A stretch of DNA of 64,000 nucleotides from Gilliamella sp. App4-10. GTDB lineage: Bacteria > Pseudomonadota > Gammaproteobacteria > Enterobacterales > Orbaceae. Below the pieces are notes generated by a model, which worked only from the letters and a program-made list of their open reading frames with translations, was not told the DNA's origin and searched no databases. This document shows, one piece after another, positions 58,834 to 64,000 of this stretch; position 1 is the first letter of the stretch; each line of letters begins with the position of its first letter. Location of the stretch: positions 62,001 to 126,000 of the forward strand of contig NZ_LZGS01000001.1 of NCBI RefSeq assembly GCF_001690495.1, read 5' to 3'. The translations under genes were made by a program, and so were the position numbers.

Positions 58834-59406
58834 CTATATATGTTTAGCTAAATATTCCACCATTTCTTTATTATTTAAAAAAGAATAAAATCTTTTTGCT
58901 AAGGCTTTTATTCTTGTATATCGTTTTGCTTCACTAAGTTGTTTTTCGGCACAATAACAATTAAGACCATCATACATATCAAAGTAATCATAATAGATAA
59001 AAAGCCAATAGTGCTTTATTCTATGAAAATATCTGTTTCCAAATTCTATATATTTGAATACAAAACTATGAAGAAGATCGCCAATATCTTCTAAACTATT
59101 ACATATCATAATTTTTTGGCTAAAAAGTCTCATGAAAACTAAACAGCTATAATTAATGCTTGGTATAGAAATATTTTTTTCGGAAAGATATCTTTTTAAG
59201 TACGTCATAACCTCATCGCTATCTATTTTTTTATCAAGTCCCAAAGAAGCAATAATCAATAGTATTTCTGAATCATCACCTTGCATAACTTGTTTTTCAG
59301 CCCAATCAATTATTAGGCCACTAGAATAAAAATATTCTGATGGTGAACCATAATATTGATTAAATCTATAAAGCGATAAAATTTCATCGAGAGATAAATT
59401 ACTCAA
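58834..59406 (-). CDS. Uncharacterised 190-residue protein, probable element cargo
   Basis: I do not recognise this protein. It has no signal peptide or clear membrane helix, is rich in Tyr, Phe, Ser and Leu, and looks mostly helical (SLDEILSLYRFNQYYGSPSE ... KRYTRIKALAKRFYSFLNNK). It lies between the iteron region and the primase gene, on the same strand as the primase but beyond that gene's terminator, so it probably has its own promoter. Base composition is even more AT-rich than its neighbours. The position suggests accessory cargo, such as an immunity, anti-phage or host-takeover factor, but nothing in the sequence proves a role. Confidence 0.7.
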   Translation of the reverse strand: MSNLSLDEILSLYRFNQYYGSPSEYFYSSGLIIDWAEKQVMQGDDSEILLIIASLGLDKKIDSDEVMTYLKRYLSEKNISIPSINYSCLVFMRLFSQKIMICNSLEDIGDLLHSFVFKYIEFGNRYFHRIKHYWLFIYYDYFDMYDGLNCYCAEKQLSEAKRYTRIKALAKRFYSFLNNKEMVEYLAKHI

Positions 59407-59472
59407 TTTTAAAACCTTTTATTTATAAGAAAATACCCATTTAATGTATCTTATCTTACATAAGCGAACAAC

Positions 59473-59497
59473 AAAAAACCGCCCAAATTAGGCGGTT
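59473..59497 (-). terminator. Terminator of the primase operon
   Basis: On the minus strand AACCGCC (59497-59491), loop, GGCGGTT (59483-59477), then TTTTTTG; it lies about 20 bases after the primase stop. Confidence 0.85.
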
Positions 59498-59513
59498 CAT
59501 AGGTTAACAAATA

Positions 59514-61889
59514 TTAACTACGAGCTAGTTCTTCGGCTTTGGGCAGCCAATCTTGACTAGTGTTAATATTAAGCTCTACGTTGGTTCTCATCCCTTTATT
59601 TGCTCTTTTACGCATGTAGTCTTTACCGTTTTCTTTCATTGCGTAATTAAGCGATGTGCCAAATTGCGTCAGTGATAACGGATTGTTTAAACCTGTATTG
59701 CGGATGTATTCAATATAAGCATGATATAAATATTTTCGGGGGTTAAAGGGCATTATTCCCATATTGCCAATAAACATACCATTGGGATAATCAAGCGCAT
59801 CAAGATAACTACAAAAATCTACCAAGTGGTCGGATTCGCGTTTAATCGCCGTCGCTTCATCTGATTGTTGTTGCTGGTGTAGTCTTTCTTTAGCTTCTGC
59901 TGGACTGGTAAACTCATTTAATAGCAACCTCACAATTGAGGGGAGCTCTTGCTCTATTTTGCTAACCAAGTTTAAATCTCGCTCTTTTTCAGGGATGACT
60001 TCGCCAAAGTGAAAGATAACCCTACGCCGTGATATACCGCCGTTACGCTCGTTAAATCTCATTGCCTCGTTATTGATAACCAAGACTACCGCAGGGATTT
60101 TACAAGAATAGGGTTGCTTGTGTTTTGGGTCTATTGCGACTTCATCACCGCCAGTAATTGCTTTTAATCCTGCGCCACTGCCCATATAACGCGGTTGGTC
60201 GGGTAAGATGACTAATGAGTAACCCACGATTAAGGCTCTGTCCCTTGCCTTTTCTAAGGCGTCCATAGTGCCTATTACAGTATTGTTTTTACCTGACAAC
60301 ATCGTCGCAATTTCAGCAAAAACACTTTTACCGCTACCACCTGCGCCTGTAACCTCTAAGAATAATTGCCAGTCATGACGATTAGCCAATATCATATATA
60401 GCGCAGCTAAGATATTTTTAGCCTTATCTTGATTGCCTGATGCTCTTTTTAGCCATTTAGCGAAGTTTGGCGCGTGAGTATCAAAAGATTCCTTTTCTTT
60501 GGCAGGGTAGTAATCAATATCATTACTGACTAATAGCCAATCTTGCTTATTGTGAGGTCTAAAGGTTTGGCTTTTTAGCTCATATACGCCATTTTTAAAG
60601 CAGATTAAATCTTTCTGAGGTGTTCCCATTATCGGTAGGGACAATCTGAGCGATTCAACCGCTGAGCTAATTCTTAATGGGTTAAATGGCTCGCCTGATT
60701 GAGTAAATAAATCGGCTAAGGTTCGCATTAGCATTTTATCGCTGATGGGTTGCCATGCGTTATCTTTATAGTAATAGATTTCATCGGTAGTAAGATTAAT
60801 TGCAAGGTTATTGTCATAATATTGATTGAGCAGTTCAGCCCGTTGACTTGATGCCATTTGCGATAGGTTCATACTTGATAACTCGTTTTGCATGTTATGT
60901 TTTGTCATGGTGGATAACTCTGGTTTTATGAGGTTTTTATTAAAATGAGCCGAAGCGTTATCGCTTCCAAATTGTTGCCTATAATCATCCCAATCACATT
61001 TATAATCTGTATCAGGAACGGAGTAATAACCATTTACCGCTTGAGCTGCCTCTATTGCTTTAGCTAAGCCCGTATTAGGGCTTTGACCAATATCGTTATC
61101 ACCTGCAATAATGATTTTAGCGGTAGGGTTTAACTCACGAATGTCTTTAGCTACATGAATAAGATTACCTGCGTCAATAGCGGATATAACAATAGACTGT
61201 TGGCGGAATTCCGCTATCGATATCCCTGTGGCTAAACCCTCACAGATAATAATTTCATTATGTGCGAGCAAATTTGCGCACACCTCGGCAGGTCTGCTCA
61301 AAACTGAGCGCACTAATATAAAAGCACTTTTCTTATTTGAGTCTTTCATTAAGTGCTTACTGCCATCAGGTTCGATAAATTGACCACCTGCGTATTCATT
61401 ATGAAGATTCAGCATAGGCACAAAAATGCGCCCGTTATCTAACAAGGGTAAATCAAAGGTTAACCCTTTCTTGGTCAGGTATTGAGATTGCCCTAATGTT
61501 GCTTTAGATAGCAAATACTCGACCTTTTTACATACGGGATTATCTGGTATGTTATCATTATGTAATTGTTCAGAATCTATTTTTCTAAATACGAGATTTT
61601 CCCGTATTTTGTTATTCTGATTAGACAGATTTAAACATTCCGCTACTTTATTTGATGCTTCTTTAGCGTCACATTGACAATAGTTTTTGATAAGCTCTAA
61701 GCCATCACCACTACCGCACTGGTTACAGATGTACGTACCTCTACCATTTTGATTATCAAATCTAAATCTATCCTTACCCCCACAGACAGGACAAGGGCAA
61801 TGTTTGCCATTACCCACTTCAATACCTAATGATTGAAAGACATAATCCCATTTACCTACGGCTTGGGCTGTAATTTCATTGATTTTCAT
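59514..61889 (-). CDS. P4 alpha-like primase-helicase of a satellite element
   Basis: Replication protein combining primase, helicase and probably origin binding. 791 residues (P4 alpha has 777). The N-terminal zinc ribbon has CPVCGGKDRFRF and CNQCGSGDG (about 31-58). The primase motif EGLATG at 217-222 matches P4's EGYATG in sequence and position. The SF3/D5-type helicase has VTGAGGSGKSVF (about 508-520), ITGGDEVAIDPKHKQPY and VVLVINNEAMRF. The C-terminal 150 residues would contain the origin-binding part. Iterons lie about 0.7 kb downstream. Last gene of the small operon. Confidence 0.92.
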   Translation of the reverse strand: MKINEITAQAVGKWDYVFQSLGIEVGNGKHCPCPVCGGKDRFRFDNQNGRGTYICNQCGSGDGLELIKNYCQCDAKEASNKVAECLNLSNQNNKIRENLVFRKIDSEQLHNDNIPDNPVCKKVEYLLSKATLGQSQYLTKKGLTFDLPLLDNGRIFVPMLNLHNEYAGGQFIEPDGSKHLMKDSNKKSAFILVRSVLSRPAEVCANLLAHNEIIICEGLATGISIAEFRQQSIVISAIDAGNLIHVAKDIRELNPTAKIIIAGDNDIGQSPNTGLAKAIEAAQAVNGYYSVPDTDYKCDWDDYRQQFGSDNASAHFNKNLIKPELSTMTKHNMQNELSSMNLSQMASSQRAELLNQYYDNNLAINLTTDEIYYYKDNAWQPISDKMLMRTLADLFTQSGEPFNPLRISSAVESLRLSLPIMGTPQKDLICFKNGVYELKSQTFRPHNKQDWLLVSNDIDYYPAKEKESFDTHAPNFAKWLKRASGNQDKAKNILAALYMILANRHDWQLFLEVTGAGGSGKSVFAEIATMLSGKNNTVIGTMDALEKARDRALIVGYSLVILPDQPRYMGSGAGLKAITGGDEVAIDPKHKQPYSCKIPAVVLVINNEAMRFNERNGGISRRRVIFHFGEVIPEKERDLNLVSKIEQELPSIVRLLLNEFTSPAEAKERLHQQQQSDEATAIKRESDHLVDFCSYLDALDYPNGMFIGNMGIMPFNPRKYLYHAYIEYIRNTGLNNPLSLTQFGTSLNYAMKENGKDYMRKRANKGMRTNVELNINTSQDWLPKAEELARS

Positions 61890-61899
61890 TACATCCCCC

Positions 61900-62274
61900 T
61901 TAATGAATTATCGCGCTAGATTCAGCTTTGATATCTTCGGCTAAATCAATAAATAACGTTGCAAGCATTTCTTGCCCGAATTGCGTTAGTGCCATAGGTT
62001 TATCATCACTTTCGGCGTACATCTTTTTTAATAGTCCATAGGTACGATTTAACCCCTCACTTTCGCCAAAGTCTTCAATCAAGCATTCTTCAAGACTAAC
62101 TTTTAACCCTAAAACAATTAAATCTTTATCAATATCAATCTTGATATCCTCATGAATAAACACCTTGGCGCCGTTTTTATTAATCTGCTCAATTAAAAAT
62201 AAACCTGCTATTATCGCCATGGTAGAATCAACGATACTATGGTGAATTACTGTCACTTCTTGCTGATTATTCAT
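61900..62274 (-). CDS. Uncharacterised satellite protein, 124 residues
   Basis: Not recognised. Begins MNNQQEVTVIHHSIVDSTMA, with a mildly hydrophobic stretch (IIAGLFLIEQI), and ends with an acidic helical part containing ALTQFGQEMLATLFIDLAED. It overlaps the upstream 62-residue gene by four bases (ATGA) and ends 10 bases before the primase gene, so it is a co-translated part of the operon. A role in replication control or in host-phage interaction is possible; nothing shows it. Confidence 0.75.
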   Translation of the reverse strand: MNNQQEVTVIHHSIVDSTMAIIAGLFLIEQINKNGAKVFIHEDIKIDIDKDLIVLGLKVSLEECLIEDFGESEGLNRTYGLLKKMYAESDDKPMALTQFGQEMLATLFIDLAEDIKAESSAIIH

Positions 62275-62459
62275 GATTTACCCCCCTTAATTTGTGTCAT
62301 GTATCGCCTAACTTCGGGCGGTAGTCGCTTGGTGACATCGGCGAGTAAGTTAGGGATTTCATCCTTGCCAAAAGAAAGTAGTGCTACATATTTGCCATTT
62401 TTAAGCCTTAATGCGGTAATAATGCCGTCATCGTTATGGGCAAAATCAAACTCTTTCAT
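62271..62459 (-). CDS. Small uncharacterised satellite protein, 62 residues
   Basis: Not recognised. MKEFDFAHNDDGIITALRLK is followed by GKYVALLSFGKDEIPNLLAD, so it looks like a compact beta-then-helix protein. It overlaps the genes on both sides (14 bases upstream, four downstream), which supports its being translated. AAAGAATG-type sequence at the start is a poor ribosome site; coupling is likely. Confidence 0.6.
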   Translation of the reverse strand: MKEFDFAHNDDGIITALRLKNGKYVALLSFGKDEIPNLLADVTKRLPPEVRRYMTQIKGGKS

Positions 62460-62667
62460 TCTTTGCCTCCTTGCACTCGGTTTCGCTTCTAAATAGCTTT
62501 TTAGAATCGTTAATTAAGTCTGATACAGCATCAAGGGCGTAGGCGCGTAACTCATCATTAATTGGTGTATTAGAATCACAATCCACCATTAAAAGCGTGG
62601 TGATAGCGTTGGCTTGTCCTAGTTTTGTATTGATAGTATTTATTGCGTCCAGTGAGATATTAGCCAT
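62446..62667 (-). CDS. Small uncharacterised satellite protein, 73 residues
   Basis: Not recognised. MANISLDAINTINTKLGQAN ... LRAYALDAVSDLINDSKKLF suggests two or three helices with a charged C-terminus. A GGAGGATAAGAAT-like ribosome site precedes the ATG. Overlaps the genes on both sides by 8 and 14 bases. Similar helical layout to the next upstream gene (MGNNNFQIINN...), so the two may be related. Confidence 0.65.
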   Translation of the reverse strand: MANISLDAINTINTKLGQANAITTLLMVDCDSNTPINDELRAYALDAVSDLINDSKKLFRSETECKEAKNERV

Positions 62668-62893
62668 TATTCTTATCCTCCGTTAACCCGTACTCTTGTA
62701 ACTCATCAAAAGCTTGCTCTACTAAATCAACGATAACCCACAGTAAATTACTCATATCGGCTTGTTCGATAAAAGGCTCATCATATCCTGCGCACTTATA
62801 ATTAGTGTTATCCAAAGCGATTTTAGCCATGCTCCGAACTTGAATAAGTTTTGCTTCGATGTTATTTATTATCTGAAAGTTATTATTGCCCAT
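62660..62893 (-). CDS. Small uncharacterised satellite protein, 77 residues
   Basis: Not recognised. I start it at ATG 62893 (MGNNNFQIINNIEAKLIQVR), because GGAGG lies at the right distance; a longer frame to 62953 runs through the preceding gene. Helical, with CAGYDEPFIEQADMSNLLWV and an acidic end. Overlaps neighbours by 11 and 8 bases. Confidence 0.65.
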   Translation of the reverse strand: MGNNNFQIINNIEAKLIQVRSMAKIALDNTNYKCAGYDEPFIEQADMSNLLWVIVDLVEQAFDELQEYGLTEDKNNG

Positions 62894-63101
62894 AGTGATA
62901 ACCTCCAAAGCTTCTAGTGTCTTCAATGACTGGATATAAGCGAATTCTGGCAATAAAGATAAGGGAGGATTTGCCTAGACTTTTTCTAGCTTGTTGTTCT
63001 GTAGGAGCTAATGCCTCAAATACTTTGGCAGTAGTAAGGTCATAGAATTTAAATAGTTTAGTTTCACGATTACTTTTTTCTTGATAATTCGTTTTCAACA
63101 T
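62883..63101 (-). CDS. Ash/Icd-like small satellite protein, 72 residues
   Basis: Starts at ATG 63101 after a strong GGGAGGT. After a short polar N-terminus, FYDLTTAKVFEALAPTEQQA then RKSLGKSSLIFIARIRL resembles the conserved end of phage Ash / host division-inhibitor Icd-like proteins (x-A-x-T-E-x-x-A-R ... F-x-x-R-I). Those are short proteins encoded near the immunity region of P4 and P1-type phages. The resemblance is moderate; the function in P4 is itself unclear. Confidence 0.5.
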   Translation of the reverse strand: MLKTNYQEKSNRETKLFKFYDLTTAKVFEALAPTEQQARKSLGKSSLIFIARIRLYPVIEDTRSFGGYHYGQ

Positions 63102-63102
63102 A

Positions 63103-63444
63103 CTATTTACCTCCCTTACGGTTTTGTGTAGCATCAAGTAGGTTAATTTGATTTGAAGCGAAACAAGCGACATCCCTTAATTGTGCTAGTAAATAGCCAA
63201 TATCGCGCATATCACTTTTAAGGTTCTGCTCGGAATAACTTTCATTTTCACTAGCCCAAAACATCAGGTTACCAATCGCACCTATTCCATATAGAATAGA
63301 TTGCTGTAGTTCTTCAAAATGATTTTCAGCTTGTAGTAAATGGTGTGTTGGAATATCTGCTTGATAGAGATTTAAAACAGAAATTAAATTAGATAGGTCA
63401 GGTTGCCCATTTTTAGGGCGTAGGGTATCATTACTATTAGCCAT
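63103..63444 (-). CDS. Uncharacterised satellite protein, 113 residues (first gene of operon)
   Basis: Not recognised. From ATG 63444, preceded by TGGAG. Helical protein with PDLSNLISVLNLYQADIPTH, HFEELQQSILYGIGAIGNLM and LKSDMRDIGYLLAQLRDVA. It is the promoter-proximal gene, opposite the ribbon-helix-helix gene, where P4-like elements often carry regulators. One base separates its stop from the next gene's start. Confidence 0.7.
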   Translation of the reverse strand: MANSNDTLRPKNGQPDLSNLISVLNLYQADIPTHHLLQAENHFEELQQSILYGIGAIGNLMFWASENESYSEQNLKSDMRDIGYLLAQLRDVACFASNQINLLDATQNRKGGK

Positions 63445-63521
63445 AGCATTACTCCATTTAATGTTTGTGGTTAGATAGCTCATTGAGGTGTGAACTCTTT
63501 GGGCTATTGTTTTTTGGGGCG

Positions 63522-63539
63522 CGACCATTATAATGGTCG
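63522..63539. promoter_or_regulatory. Palindromic operator over divergent promoters
   Basis: Perfect 18-bp palindrome CGACCATTATAATGGTCG. Its centre contains TATAAT on both strands, so one protein bound here could block both the leftward operon and the rightward ribbon-helix-helix gene. A direct repeat GTAATTA (63547, 63566) lies between it and the rightward start. Confidence 0.65.
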
Positions 63540-63574
63540 TTACCGTGTAATTATAATAATATCGGGTAATTACC

Positions 63575-63748
63575 ATGTCAACACCAAAAGAAAAAAGATC
63601 ACCACAATACCAAATGCGATTAACCGAAGAATTTCGGCAACAGTTAGAAGAAGAAGCTATGAAAGATGGCGATACTAGCTTGGCTACTTGGATTAAAAGA
63701 GTTTTAAGAAAAGAATTACAATCACGAGGAATTATACCTAAAGCATAA
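63575..63748 (+). CDS. Arc-like ribbon-helix-helix DNA-binding protein, 57 residues
   Basis: ATG 63575 to TAA 63746-63748. SPQYQMRLTEEFRQQLEEEA gives the N-terminal beta strand (QYQMRL) and first helix of the Arc/MetJ fold. A second helix follows in SLATWIKRVLRKEL. It is divergent from the satellite operon, across a perfect palindrome, and is likely the element's repressor or activator. No strong ribosome site is visible. Confidence 0.75.
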   Translation: MSTPKEKRSPQYQMRLTEEFRQQLEEEAMKDGDTSLATWIKRVLRKELQSRGIIPKA

Positions 63749-64000
63749 TAATTAAGTTTCTTGTGGTTTCTTTTTATGGACTCAATAAACCTACTTTTAA
63801 AATTCAACCCCATGCAATGATTAGTACGCATTAAAAAAACGGTTTTCACTGCGTACTTAGTGCGTACTTTTACACTGGTTTCCACTGAAATAGGCTTTTT
63901 TGACTGAAAACTAGAATTATTGCCAACCAAGAAGAATGATTTCACCTTTTGGATGGCGTTAATTCCGTTAAAATAGCAATTTAAGCGATTATTTGGGGCT
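63749..64000. other. Right-edge region with GCGTACT repeats
   Basis: GCGTACT occurs at 63851-63857 and 63862-63868 (11-base period), with an inverted AGTACGC near 63823-63829. No open frame is visible in the remaining bases. The layout suggests integrase-arm or regulator sites just before an integrase gene beyond the window. Confidence 0.45.

Noticed and set aside
62239-62496. Plus-strand open frame opposite the small satellite genes
   Set aside because: It lies antisense to tightly overlapping, better-supported minus-strand genes and has no ribosome site.
63445-63945. Extension of the 113-residue satellite gene up to 63945 on the minus strand
   Set aside because: The open frame runs through the palindromic promoter region and opposite the ribbon-helix-helix gene; ATG 63444 has a ribosome site.

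Overview
The window is chromosomal DNA of an AT-rich gammaproteobacterium. MukFEB, OxyR with FabR, a SinH/SinI-type adhesin pair, Crp, a LapC-like protein and an E. coli-like type I-E CRISPR leader all point to the enteric/Pasteurellales/Orbales side of the class. The low GC and the way E. coli operons are preserved but lack single genes suggest Orbaceae (Gilliamella-like insect-gut symbionts). The class assignment is well supported; the family is an inference.

Layout. 1-516: the leader end and start of a type I-E CRISPR array (8 identical repeats, 7 spacers of 32 nt); cas genes would lie off the left edge. 936-2569: tmk-holB, followed by about 0.8 kb of apparently decayed coding sequence. 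3353-4767: pyrF-yciH facing tmaR. 5076-9943: accD-folC-dedD-cvpA-purF. 10432-14282: an inverse autotransporter (intimin/SinH/ZirT-like) and a secreted SinI/ZirS-like partner that shares its C-terminal domain. 14423-15348: yheU and crp. 15401-22304: the envelope cluster uppS-cdsA-rseP-bamA-skp-lpxD. 22411-30782: the proteostasis cluster tig-clpP-clpX-lon-ppiD-ybaV, with a clear sigma-32 promoter before lon. 30826-39149: priA, moaCDE, a ybhL-like gene, a lapC/yejM-like gene and sppA. 39178-45957 (minus strand): pcnB-lptD-surA-rsmA-apaH, where pcnB appears to start at AUU as in E. coli. 46393-51168: oxyR-fabR converging on pntAB. 51488-58003: mukFEB condensin.

From about 58.4 kb to beyond the right edge lies a P4-type satellite or integrative element. 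It has a tRNA-3'-end-like attachment remnant, short tandem repeats typical of integrase arm sites, iterons of the kind bound by P4 alpha protein, an unknown 190-residue cargo gene, a primase-helicase with the P4 EGxATG motif, and a compact operon of six small genes. That operon is divergent from a ribbon-helix-helix regulator across a perfect 18-bp palindrome. The integrase and intact tRNA are expected to the right of the window.

Many genes share a theme: building and monitoring the outer membrane (BamA, Skp, SurA, LptD, LpxD, RseP, LapC, PpiD), with the adhesin pair as a likely client of that machinery. Several E. coli neighbours are missing from otherwise conserved operons: fabZ-lpxA-lpxB, hupB, moaAB, pdxA, apaG and sthA.
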